A stretch of DNA of 21,434 bases, from assembly GCA_038236865.1 (NCBI GenBank), contig JBBRZI010000018.1, positions 1 through 21,434 on the forward strand, read 5' to 3'. The position numbers and the translations under genes are program-made. Under the pieces are notes generated by a model that saw only the letters and a list, made by a program, of their open reading frames with translations, was not told where the DNA came from and did no database searches. Positions 4,755 to 12,593 of this stretch are shown here, one piece after another (within the stretch, counting starts at the first letter, position 1; each line of letters opens with the position of its first letter). This DNA is from UBA4729 sp038236865. Lineage in GTDB: Bacteria; Patescibacteriota; Saccharimonadia; Saccharimonadales; UBA4665.

Positions 4755-7313
4755 TTACTGTGGGTCGGAAAAGTATTTTTTAATAGCGGCTAGGTCGCGA
4801 TCCCGCCAAGCGGCTTGCCACTGGATGGTTTCGACACCTTGCTTGAAGGGGCGGTCAAAAGCCGGACTCAAATTTTGACTGAAAAAATCGACGTAAGTGG
4901 GCAGGAAGGCCGCATCACTGTAAGCCCGAGCGGCAAAGTTTGGCATCCGGAAGAAGCTGAGGTCGGTACCCATGGTATCACTCAGCCACGCCCAATGGCT
5001 CGTCATCCAAATCCACGTCGCATCGCGCGCGTGGTGGTTCATGAAGCTATAGGCGATCCAGTAGGCGGCATCTTGCAGCCGGACGTCACGACTGTTAATT
5101 TGATCGAGTGCCCGCGTGATGAGTTCGGGTTGTTTGAAGTTGGTGAGCGAGGCGGATAGGGTGACGCGCTCTTCGCTGCTGGCGCTGCTATTATGCATGG
5201 CCAGCAGCTTATCAAACTCAGCGGCACCGCCCAAGCGTGAGGCCGTGCCATAGACGACGCCGCGCAAGTCCGGGTGGAGGTCTTCGGGCTGTTTCATGGC
5301 TGTAAAACGCCGCTTGGCTTCAGCCACGACGCCCGGGTCTTCGCCGTACGAGGCCAGGCCTAAGATGGTCGGGCGGAGTAACTTATCAAAGTGACTATCG
5401 CTGGCTTTCTCTTCCCAGCCGAGGCGGGCGAGTTGTTCGGAGACCAGTGTGCGAACGAATGGTTTCATAGCGTCGCGCAAGGCGTCGTCGTTCATGACGC
5501 TCCGAATGCTGCCGAGCCCGGCCGCAATTACGTCCCAGACCACCACGCTGTCTTCGTGCCGATAGGCCTCTAACAGTTTGAGGGCATCGATCGAACTACT
5601 GTAGCCGGCTTTGGCGGCTTCAAAACTGTCGGCTAGCAAGCCGAGTCGATCAAGCTCGGATAAGCGGCCCGCGACAACGGCGGTAGCCAGTTCGGCCACA
5701 TGCTCGGCGTCGTAGACGGTTCGATAAAAGCCGGTGCGATCCCGATTGAGCAAAAAATCAGCCTGGAGCCCGGTCGTCAGCACCGATTCCGTGGCGCTTG
5801 CGAGCGTTTCGGTGACCATTGATTCGTTCGCGAGTAAGGGAATCGGCCAGACGGCTGATTCTTTAGAGGCGGCGGGGTTGAGATAAAATCGCTCTTGTTT
5901 GAGCTCGAGCGAGTTTTGTAAAGTGGTGGCGTGCACGATCGGGTAGCCCGGTAGCGCTGTCCAGGTATTCATAAACTCGCTGACCGGTTTGTGCGAAGCC
6001 TCTTCCCAGGCGTTCCACAGGTCAGTTGAGTCGGTGTTGCCGTAGGCGTGCTGCTTGAGGTAAAGCCTTAGGCCATCACGGAAGTCGTCGCGGCCGAGGT
6101 AGTTGTGTAGCATGTGCAACACGCTGGCGCCTTTTTCGTAGCTAATGGCGTCGAAGATGGTGCGGATTTCGTCGGGGTGGTTAACGCTGACTTGGATGGG
6201 GTGGGTATTGTCGAGGGCATCGAGCTTGAGGGCGATACTTTGCTCATCGACGATAAACTGAGTCCAGACTTTCCAGTCGGGGAACAATTCGTCGACGGCC
6301 AGGTAGCTCATCCAGCTGGCAAAACTTTCATTGAGCCACAAGTCGGTCCACCAACGCATCGTCACCAAGTTGCCGAACCATTGGTGGGTCAGCTCGTGGG
6401 CGACAACGTTAGCGACGTACTGCTTTAAGTGCAACGAGGTGTTCTGGGGGTCGACCAGCAGGGCCTGTTCGCGGAAGGTAATGGCGCCCCAGTTTTCCAT
6501 GGCACCGCTGGCAAAATCGGGTAGGGCGATAAAGTCGCATTTGGGCAGAGGGTAGGGGATATCGAAGTACTGGTTATAAAACTCGAGACACTTCACGGCC
6601 ACATCGAGCGCAAACGCGGTATGCTCGACATTGGCGGCCGTGGCGTAGGTGCGCACGACGACGCCGTCTTTAGTAGTAGTTTCTTTGAAGGCTAATTCGC
6701 CGTAAGCAAATGCCAGCAAGTACGTGCTCATGCGGGGGGTTGTTTCAAACGTAGTGACGATCATCGCACCTTTGGTTGATTGGGTTTTGATGGGTGTATT
6801 AGCGACGACGGCTTCGCCTTTTGGTGAGGTCAGCGTTAGGTCAAAGCTGGCCTTGGCTTCGGGCTCGTCGATGCAAGGAAACGCTTCGCGGGCATGGTGG
6901 CTTTCAAATTGGGTGGCAATCAGTTGCTTCTCCACGCCGTCTTCGGTAAAGAAACAGGGATACAGGCCGTTCATCTGGCGGGTAATGGCGCCCTTGAACT
7001 CGAGCTTGATGGTGTAGCTACCGGGGTAGAGCTGCTCAGTGCAGTGCAAGCGGACTTCGTCAAAGCTGGCTTGAGTATTGATACGGCTCACGGGGAAGTT
7101 GTGGTCGCCTTTTTTATCGTGGCGCGTCAGCGCTGCCGAGGTAACGTGCAAGTCTTTCTGGTGGAAGGTGAGGCGCTGCGACGGTCGGCCGGTTTTTTTA
7201 CCGGTGATGGTGACCGAGCCGTGAAATGTCATGGTTTCACGATCGGGCACCAGTGATAGTTGGTAGTGGTCAGGTTGAAATTGTGCGTATAATCGTCGGA
7301 CGGTTTTGCTCAT
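4755..7313 (-). CDS. pepN: M1-family zinc aminopeptidase (PepN type)
   Basis: An 852-aa M1 metallopeptidase that removes N-terminal residues from peptides in the cytoplasm. The exopeptidase motif GAMEN is at 270-274. Zinc ligands are His306 and His310 in HELTH and Glu329 in WLNES, with the canonical 18-residue gap. Residues 1-200 form the N-terminal beta-saddle domain, about 200-460 the thermolysin-like domain, and the rest the helical ERAP1-like C-terminal domain. Length matches monomeric bacterial and actinobacterial PepN enzymes. No signal peptide is present. The ATG at 7313 is preceded by TGC-TACACT ending 6 nt upstream, so the message should be leaderless. For a host-dependent small-genome organism, such an enzyme would help recover amino acids from imported peptides (inference). 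Confidence 0.95.
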   Translation of the reverse strand: MSKTVRRLYAQFQPDHYQLSLVPDRETMTFHGSVTITGKKTGRPSQRLTFHQKDLHVTSAALTRHDKKGDHNFPVSRINTQASFDEVRLHCTEQLYPGSYTIKLEFKGAITRQMNGLYPCFFTEDGVEKQLIATQFESHHAREAFPCIDEPEAKASFDLTLTSPKGEAVVANTPIKTQSTKGAMIVTTFETTPRMSTYLLAFAYGELAFKETTTKDGVVVRTYATAANVEHTAFALDVAVKCLEFYNQYFDIPYPLPKCDFIALPDFASGAMENWGAITFREQALLVDPQNTSLHLKQYVANVVAHELTHQWFGNLVTMRWWTDLWLNESFASWMSYLAVDELFPDWKVWTQFIVDEQSIALKLDALDNTHPIQVSVNHPDEIRTIFDAISYEKGASVLHMLHNYLGRDDFRDGLRLYLKQHAYGNTDSTDLWNAWEEASHKPVSEFMNTWTALPGYPIVHATTLQNSLELKQERFYLNPAASKESAVWPIPLLANESMVTETLASATESVLTTGLQADFLLNRDRTGFYRTVYDAEHVAELATAVVAGRLSELDRLGLLADSFEAAKAGYSSSIDALKLLEAYRHEDSVVVWDVIAAGLGSIRSVMNDDALRDAMKPFVRTLVSEQLARLGWEEKASDSHFDKLLRPTILGLASYGEDPGVVAEAKRRFTAMKQPEDLHPDLRGVVYGTASRLGGAAEFDKLLAMHNSSASSEERVTLSASLTNFKQPELITRALDQINSRDVRLQDAAYWIAYSFMNHHARDATWIWMTSHWAWLSDTMGTDLSFFRMPNFAARAYSDAAFLPTYVDFFSQNLSPAFDRPFKQGVETIQWQAAWRDRDLAAIKKYFSDPQ

Positions 7314-7328
7314 TATTCCAGTGTAGCA
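7314..7328 (-). promoter_or_regulatory. Extended -10 promoter of pepN
   Basis: On the minus strand TGC-TACACT (7328-7320) ends 6 nt before the pepN ATG. No -35 match is seen at the expected place (GGAGGC). The nusA -35 box lies just 9 bp away on the other strand, so polymerase binding at the two divergent promoters probably interferes. Confidence 0.6.
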
Positions 7329-7336
7329 CGCGGTAA

Positions 7337-7373
7337 TTGACGGCCTCCAGTTTGCCGAGTATACTACGTAGTA
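7337..7373 (+). promoter_or_regulatory. nusA promoter with a palindrome over the -10/+1
   Basis: TTGACG (7337-7342), a 17-nt spacer and TATACT (7360-7365) form one of the two best -35/-10 promoters in the window, with a predicted start near 7372. A perfect 12-bp palindrome TACTACGTAGTA (7362-7373) covers the -10 and the start site, a typical operator position. Confidence 0.75.
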
Positions 7374-7378
7374 GAGAT

Positions 7379-7403
7379 CCGGCCACAGTGGTCGGCTTTT
7401 TTT
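7379..7403 (+). terminator. Terminator-like hairpin in the nusA leader (putative attenuator)
   Basis: CCGGCCA (7379-7385) pairs with TGGTCGG (7389-7395), including one G-T wobble, with a 3-nt loop. After one C it runs into seven T (7397-7403). It lies between the nusA promoter and the nusA ribosome binding site, with no plus-strand gene upstream that it would need to terminate. It therefore looks like an attenuator of nusA itself. Confidence 0.6.
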
Positions 7404-7448
7404 ATATAGAACCCATGAAATTCACAAGATAAGTAAGGAGAAAACAGT

Positions 7449-8612
7449 ATGGAATTAGATTTTAAGCAACTCAGTGTGGCGATTCGCGCTATCGCCGAGG
7501 AAAAAAACCTGCCGGAACCTGCCGTCCAAGAAATCGTCGAACAAGCGCTAGCTGCCGCGTACCGCCGTGACTACGGCGACCGCGAGCAAGAAGTGCGCGT
7601 TAGCATGAACCTCAACACCGGTGATGTCGATGCCTACGTCACCAAAGAAGTCGTTGAACGCGTCGGTGATCCGGCCTACGAAATTAGTCTGGTTGACGCC
7701 AGCGTCATGAAGAAGACCGCCGCCATCGGCGATATGATCGAAATCCATGAACAGGTTGAAAGTTTTGGACGCGTCGCTGCCCAAACCGCGAAGCAAGTTA
7801 TTTTGCAGCGTCTGCGCGAAGCCGAGCGTGAAATCGTCATGGACGAGTACGAAGATAAAATCGGTACCGTTATTAATGCTACCGTTGCCCGTGTCGAAGG
7901 CAATATCGTCCGGATCGACCTCGGCAAAGCCCAAGGCATCATGCCCCGCAGCGAACAGATCCAAGGCGAGCGCTACTACCCCGGCCAGCGCATCAAAGTA
8001 TTCTTAAAAGATGTCGAACGTGGCTTCCGCGGACCCCAACTGGTCGTGTCGCGCGGTAACCGCGAATTCATTGAATGGCTGTTCCGCGGTGAAGTTCCCG
8101 AGATGGAAAGCGGTGCCGTCGAAATCAAAAATGTCGCCCGCGAAGCCGGCGTCCGTAGTAAGATTGCCGTCGCCAGTAACGTGCCCGGGGTTGACCCCGT
8201 CGGTACGTTTGTTGGTGGCCACGGTACGCGTGTCAACGCCGTCATGAGTGAAGTCGGCGAACAAGAAAAGATCGACATCATTGTCTGGAGCGGCGATACC
8301 GTTGAATATATCACCAACGCCCTCAGTCCAACCCGCGTCACCCGCGTCCTGCTCGACGAGACCAACAAAAAAGCCAAAGTCCAGGTTCCTGAAGACCAGC
8401 TGAGTATTGCTATCGGCAAGAGCGGCCAAAATGTTCGCCTAGCCAGCAAACTGACGGGCTACGAACTTGATATCGAAGCCGATCGCGCTGAAGTCGCCGG
8501 CAGCAGCCACGGCAAAGAAGAAGTCACCGAACTGTCTAAACAGCCAAAACTCAAGAAGAAGAGCGAACTCGAAAACAGCTTGCTCGAAGCTATCGAGGAA
8601 CACGGCGAGTAA
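7449..8612 (+). CDS. nusA: Transcription termination/antitermination protein NusA
   Basis: A 387-aa NusA, which binds RNA polymerase near the RNA exit channel and tunes pausing, hairpin termination and antitermination. Domains in order: N-terminal RNAP-binding domain (1 to about 130), S1 domain (about 138-195, IGTVINATVARVEGNIVRID), KH1 with GGHG at 256-259, KH2 with GKSG at 323-326, then a charged Lys/Glu tail. There are no C-terminal acidic repeats as in proteobacteria. The start is supported by AAGGAG (7435-7440), 8 nt before the ATG. Upstream leader structure suggests self-regulation. rimP, ylxR and infB, the common partners, are absent: pepN is upstream on the other strand, and a small Cys-rich gene follows after 5 nt. 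Confidence 0.95.
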   Translation: MELDFKQLSVAIRAIAEEKNLPEPAVQEIVEQALAAAYRRDYGDREQEVRVSMNLNTGDVDAYVTKEVVERVGDPAYEISLVDASVMKKTAAIGDMIEIHEQVESFGRVAAQTAKQVILQRLREAEREIVMDEYEDKIGTVINATVARVEGNIVRIDLGKAQGIMPRSEQIQGERYYPGQRIKVFLKDVERGFRGPQLVVSRGNREFIEWLFRGEVPEMESGAVEIKNVAREAGVRSKIAVASNVPGVDPVGTFVGGHGTRVNAVMSEVGEQEKIDIIVWSGDTVEYITNALSPTRVTRVLLDETNKKAKVQVPEDQLSIAIGKSGQNVRLASKLTGYELDIEADRAEVAGSSHGKEEVTELSKQPKLKKKSELENSLLEAIEEHGE

Positions 8613-8617
8613 CCTAC

Positions 8618-8935
8618 ATGACTGAAGTTTGTCCGCTGCGTCAGGGTCAGATTAGTGACCCGGCGGTCTGCGACGAAACTTGCGGGAGCCGCTGGGAACA
8701 AGCCACTTTGGACGACGCAACCGACGGACCCTACGACAATTATGTGGGGCGCGGCTACCAGGCAGATAACAGCCAGGAGTGCCGACACCTCGACGCCGAG
8801 TTCTCAGTTGATACCTTACAGGCAGTGGGCAAACACCTGCGCATTTATGTCATCGTTGACTCTTGTGTTGACTGCGACGCCGAGTTGGGCGAACAGGGCT
8901 ACCGATTTAGCTGTCCACGACCATCCCGGAAATAA
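8618..8935 (+). CDS. Small acidic cysteine-rich protein of unknown function
   Basis: A 105-aa protein starting 5 nt after the nusA stop, so probably co-transcribed with nusA. It has seven Cys (5, 18, 22, 55, 83, 86, 99), arranged as C5...C18-x3-C22 in the first part, a lone C55-R-H57, and C83-x2-C86...C99 at the end. A hydrophobic strand (LRIYVIVDS, 74-82) leads into the CVDC pair, as in zinc ribbons and knuckles. Metal binding is therefore plausible but unproven. It has no signal peptide or membrane segment and is rich in Asp and Glu. It does not resemble YlxR, the usual small protein after nusA. No family is recognised. The frame is preferred over overlapping ones because of its position and composition. 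Confidence 0.65.
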   Translation: MTEVCPLRQGQISDPAVCDETCGSRWEQATLDDATDGPYDNYVGRGYQADNSQECRHLDAEFSVDTLQAVGKHLRIYVIVDSCVDCDAELGEQGYRFSCPRPSRK

Positions 8936-8945
8936 AAAATGTTAG

Positions 8946-8972
8946 TTAGCACTCTTGACCTGAGAGTGCTAA
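8946..8972. promoter_or_regulatory. CIRCE operator (HrcA binding site)
   Basis: TTAGCACTC (8946-8954), 9 nt, GAGTGCTAA (8964-8972) is an exact match to the CIRCE inverted repeat, the operator of the heat-shock repressor HrcA. It lies 106 bp before clpC. hrcA itself is not in the window. Confidence 0.95.
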
Positions 8973-8983
8973 TTTATTATTAT
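8955..8983 (+). promoter_or_regulatory. clpC promoter with the -35 inside the CIRCE spacer
   Basis: TTGACC (8955-8960) occupies the CIRCE spacer. After exactly 17 nt comes TATTAT (8978-8983). Predicted start is near 8990. Bound HrcA would cover the -35 box and block polymerase. Confidence 0.82.
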
Positions 8984-8987
8984 TAGG

Positions 8988-9024
8988 GTAGTAAATCATT
9001 CATAAGCATGTAATGATTAACTAC
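8988..9024 (+). other. Long inverted repeat at the 5' end of the clpC transcript
   Basis: The 13-nt arms 8988-9000 (GTAGTAAATCATT) and 9012-9024 (AATGATTAACTAC) pair with a single mismatch across an 11-nt loop. The repeat starts at the predicted +1, so it is either a 5' RNA hairpin or a second operator. It is not followed by a T tract. Confidence 0.6.
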
Positions 9025-9078
9025 CCAGATATGAATACTTACAGCTAGTTCGTAAAGAAAGGTGATATAACAAAAGCT

Positions 9079-11556
9079 ATGATGCCTAATTCACCCGATT
9101 TCCAAGAATTTTTAAATCATTTAACCAACAATGCGTTGCAGAGTTTGAAGCACGCCGATGCCATCGCCCGCGGCCTCGGTAGCGCCTACGTTGGGACCGA
9201 GCATCTGCTGCTCGGCGTGCTCGCCCAAGATGGTAGCATGGGGTCTAAAATTCTGGAAGGCGCCGGTGTGACGCTCGATAGGGCGCGGTTGGCCTTCAAC
9301 CTGAAACCCAAAACTCTCGTCATCAATATGGGCGCTAAGGGTCTGAGCGAAACCGCTAAGCTGACCCTTAAAATGGCCTACGACGTCGCTCAAGATTATA
9401 GCCAAGAGTTCTGCGGCACCGAACACATCCTCTACAGCATCCTGACACAAAAGAACGCCCGAGCGACCATTTTACTGCGCGATATGCAGATTGATATTGA
9501 AAGCCTGACGAGTGAGCTTGAACAATTCCTCAACCGTCAACAGTATGAAGAAACCGAAGGTGGCACCGACAATCGCCGGCGGGGCAAAAAGGCTAAAAAG
9601 ACGGCCCTTGATTTTTACGGTACCGATTTAACGGCTCAAGCTCGCCATGGTAAGCTCGACCCGGTAGTCGGCCGCGAAAACCAGATTCGCCGGGTGATTA
9701 CCATCCTCAACCGGCGTACCAAGAACAACCCAGTGCTGATTGGCGAACCCGGCGTCGGCAAGACGGCGATCGTTGAAGGCTTGGCCCAGCGCATTATTAG
9801 TGAAGACGTGCCGGATAGCCTGATCGATAAACGCATCGTCATGCTCGATCTGGCCGGTATGATTGCCGGCACCAAGTATCGTGGTGAATTTGAAGAGCGT
9901 CTCAAGAAAGTTATGACCGAGCTGGAAAAAGATACGAAAACAATCGTCTTTATCGACGAGCTACACTTAATTGTCGGCGCCGGTGCGGCCGAAGGCGCGA
10001 TGGACGCCGGTAACATATTAAAGCCAGCCCTCGCCCGTGGTAAGATCCAAGTCATTGGCGCCACTACTACCACCGAATACACTAAACACATCGAAAAAGA
10101 TGCCGCCCTCGAGCGCCGTTTCCAACCGATTCAAGTGCCGGAGACCAACTTCGGGGAAACCTTAGCCATTCTGAAGGGCTTGCGCAAGCACTACGAAGCA
10201 TTTCACGGCGTAAAAATGAGCGACGAAGTCTTGTTTGACGCCGTCACCCTCGCCGGCCGCTACATTCAAGACCGCTTCATGCCCGACAAAGCCATCGACC
10301 TGATTGATGAAGCCTCCGCCCATTTACGTGTCGATAAAGGCAAGACGTCGCCCGAAGTCCGCAAACTCCAAAAGGAGCTCAAGCTAGTCAACACCCGAAT
10401 CGACGAAGCCGTCGATGCCGAAGATTACGAGCGGGCCGCCCAGAGCAAAACCCGGGCCAGCCAAATCCACGAAGAATTAAGCAAACTCCACGCCACCGTT
10501 AAAGCCGCTAAACGCTTGACGCTGACGAGCGAAGATCTAGCCGACGTGGTGTCGCGCATGACCGGTGTACCTGTCAAGAAGGTTATTCGTTCTGAGGCTA
10601 AATACCTGCTGACGCTCGAGAAAACCCTCGGCAAGTACATTATCGGCCAGAGCGAAGCTGTTGAAGCCGTCTCTAAGGCGATTCGGCGCAACCGTTCCGG
10701 TATCGCCAGCGAAAAGCGCCCGATCGGCTCCTTTATATTCTTGGGCCCGACCGGTGTCGGTAAAACAGAACTGGCCCGGGTGTTGGCCCGCGAATTCTTC
10801 GGCAGTGAAAGTTCGCTGGTCAAGATTGATATGAGCGAATTTGGTGAAGCCCATAACGTTTCGCGTCTGGTTGGCGCTCCGGCCGGTTACGTCGGCTACG
10901 ACGAGGGTGGTCAGTTAACTGACAAGATCCGCCGTCAACCTTACAGTCTTGTCCTGTTCGATGAAATCGAAAAGGCCCACCCCGATGTTTTCAACATGCT
11001 GTTGCAGATGCTCGAAGACGGCTACCTGACGGACGCCAAAGGCCGTCGGATCGACTTTACGAATACCATCGTCATCATGACGAGCAATATCGGTGCCCAA
11101 AAACTGCAAAAAGAAGCCGACTTTGGCTTTCACGCTAAGAGCGGCGACGACCTCAAGGACCTCGACATCCTGCACGAAGCCAACAAAAGCCGGGTGCTCG
11201 ATGAGCTCAAAAAAATGATGCGCCCCGAACTCCTAAACCGGATCGATAAGACAATCGTTTTCCATGGTCTGACCCAAAAAGACATTCACAAGATTATCGA
11301 TCTGCAGATCGATGAACTCAAATCCCGCCTTCAACGCAAAGGTTTGAGCGTGCAGCTATCCGCCGCCGCCAAGGCCTACTTAGTCGAAAAAGGCTATGAT
11401 GCCCATAACGGCGTTCGCCCGCTGCGGCGCTTGATTCAAGACACGATTGAAGACCACGTGGCGATCGATTTACTCGATGAAAAGTTCGCCAAAGGTGATA
11501 TTATTCAGGTAGCCGCCAAACACGGCGAACTCGCCTATGTCACCACAAACGAATAA
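9079..11556 (+). CDS. clpC: ATP-dependent Clp protease ATPase subunit ClpC
   Basis: An 825-aa Hsp100 unfoldase that feeds proteins to ClpP. Domains in order: Clp-N repeats (about 1-150), AAA1 with Walker A GEPGVGKT (222-229) and Walker B IVFIDELH, a short middle domain with a UVR-like stretch (DAEDYERAAQSKTRASQI, about residues 450-470), AAA2 with Walker A GPTGVGKT (556-563) and LVLFDEIEKAHPD, and the D2-small C-terminal domain. The short middle region with UVR marks it as ClpC rather than ClpB. A loop reading DFGFHA in AAA2 matches the ClpP-docking [LIVF]-G-F position. Two ATGs are adjacent (9079 and 9082). AAAGGTGAT (9058-9066) is the ribosome binding site, 12 nt before the first. An exact CIRCE element predicts HrcA heat-shock control. 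Confidence 0.95.
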   Translation: MMPNSPDFQEFLNHLTNNALQSLKHADAIARGLGSAYVGTEHLLLGVLAQDGSMGSKILEGAGVTLDRARLAFNLKPKTLVINMGAKGLSETAKLTLKMAYDVAQDYSQEFCGTEHILYSILTQKNARATILLRDMQIDIESLTSELEQFLNRQQYEETEGGTDNRRRGKKAKKTALDFYGTDLTAQARHGKLDPVVGRENQIRRVITILNRRTKNNPVLIGEPGVGKTAIVEGLAQRIISEDVPDSLIDKRIVMLDLAGMIAGTKYRGEFEERLKKVMTELEKDTKTIVFIDELHLIVGAGAAEGAMDAGNILKPALARGKIQVIGATTTTEYTKHIEKDAALERRFQPIQVPETNFGETLAILKGLRKHYEAFHGVKMSDEVLFDAVTLAGRYIQDRFMPDKAIDLIDEASAHLRVDKGKTSPEVRKLQKELKLVNTRIDEAVDAEDYERAAQSKTRASQIHEELSKLHATVKAAKRLTLTSEDLADVVSRMTGVPVKKVIRSEAKYLLTLEKTLGKYIIGQSEAVEAVSKAIRRNRSGIASEKRPIGSFIFLGPTGVGKTELARVLAREFFGSESSLVKIDMSEFGEAHNVSRLVGAPAGYVGYDEGGQLTDKIRRQPYSLVLFDEIEKAHPDVFNMLLQMLEDGYLTDAKGRRIDFTNTIVIMTSNIGAQKLQKEADFGFHAKSGDDLKDLDILHEANKSRVLDELKKMMRPELLNRIDKTIVFHGLTQKDIHKIIDLQIDELKSRLQRKGLSVQLSAAAKAYLVEKGYDAHNGVRPLRRLIQDTIEDHVAIDLLDEKFAKGDIIQVAAKHGELAYVTTNE

Positions 11557-12550
11557 CGCTATACCACTACCTGTTAAGAAAAGTCGCGTCGGCCGGACCA
11601 GCTTTTTGCTGGGGGTATTGTCGATAGCCTTGCTGGCGGTGCTCAACTTATCTGCCATCACCGATTGGTTAGCGCTGCGCAACTACCAGCCACCGGCCGC
11701 GATTGCGGCTTTGGCGAGTCAGACGTCAATGACGCCGGAGGCTCGCCGAGTCTTTTACGTCAACCACCCCGAGCTCAGTTCTAAATCGGCCTTTGGCAAT
11801 CAGTGCCCCAGCGGCGAGCGCGAAAAAACAATTATCCTAGGCTGCTACCATGGTAATCAACGGGGTATTTTCTTACTCGATGTGGCCGATCCGCGGTTGA
11901 GTGGTGTGGAAGACGTCACGGCCGCCCACGAAATGCTCCACGCCGAGTATGACCGACTGAGCTCGAGTGAGCGCAGCCGGGTAAACGGCATGCTGCAGGC
12001 TTATTTTGATAACGATCTCCACGATCAGCGGATCATCGATACGGTGGCTGCCTATCGTACCTCTGAACCTAAAGACGTCGTCAACGAAATGCATTCGATT
12101 TTCGGCACTGAAATCGCGAACTTGCCGAGCGGCCTGGCCCTGTATTACCAGCGTTATTTTACCGACCGGTCGGCCGTCGTGGCGCGCGCCGAGGCCTATC
12201 AAGCCGAATTTACCTCTCGCCAAACGGCCGTTACACAAGCTGACACGCAGCTGGCGGCACTCAAAGTCCAAATTACCAATAGCCAAGATGGCCTGAAGGC
12301 CCGCCAGGCAACCATCACCAGTACCCAGAAGACACTGCTCGGCGCCCGCGACCGGGGTGATACGGCGCAATATAACGCCGGGGTGCCCGGCTACAACGCT
12401 ATGATTAACGACTATAACCGGCAAGCCGATGCGATACGGACATTGATCGAGACTTATAACGCCCTAGTGGTTAGTCGTAATAATATCGCGCTCGAAGAAG
12501 CCACTTTATTTAATGAACTCAACACGGCGGTCCCCCCGATTAGCCATTAA
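11537..12550 (+). CDS. Membrane-anchored putative gluzincin-type metallopeptidase
   Basis: A 337-aa protein with a basic N-terminus, one membrane segment (about 22-40) and a large domain predicted outside the membrane. It has HEMLH at 131-135, an HExxH zinc motif preceded by a helix-like VTAA. Further on is NEMHS (Asn183, Glu184), which sits where gluzincins supply the third zinc ligand (NE after HExxH), although the 48-residue gap is longer than in thermolysin. Cys90 and Cys103 flank a loop and may form a disulfide outside the membrane. Residues about 225-335 are helical and Gln/Ala rich, likely coiled coil. The start overlaps the end of clpC by 20 nt, which suggests co-transcription with the CIRCE-controlled gene. 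No precise family is recognised. Protease activity is an inference. Confidence 0.7.
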   Translation: MSPQTNNAIPLPVKKSRVGRTSFLLGVLSIALLAVLNLSAITDWLALRNYQPPAAIAALASQTSMTPEARRVFYVNHPELSSKSAFGNQCPSGEREKTIILGCYHGNQRGIFLLDVADPRLSGVEDVTAAHEMLHAEYDRLSSSERSRVNGMLQAYFDNDLHDQRIIDTVAAYRTSEPKDVVNEMHSIFGTEIANLPSGLALYYQRYFTDRSAVVARAEAYQAEFTSRQTAVTQADTQLAALKVQITNSQDGLKARQATITSTQKTLLGARDRGDTAQYNAGVPGYNAMINDYNRQADAIRTLIETYNALVVSRNNIALEEATLFNELNTAVPPISH

Positions 12551-12562
12551 TCGCACTAGAGG

Positions 12563-12593
12563 TGCTAGACTGAAACGATAGAAGGAGAAAACC
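12563..12593 (+). promoter_or_regulatory. radA promoter and ribosome binding site
   Basis: TGC-TAGACT (12563-12571) is an extended -10 element with predicted start near 12578. AAGGAG (12582-12587) lies 6 nt before the GTG start at 12594, a canonical Shine-Dalgarno that fixes the non-ATG start. Confidence 0.6.

Noticed and set aside
8655..8945. Alternative frame overlapping the Cys-rich gene after nusA
   Set aside because: Its translation is Thr/Ala/Ser-rich without a motif; the frame starting at 8618 lies 5 nt after nusA and has a more protein-like composition.
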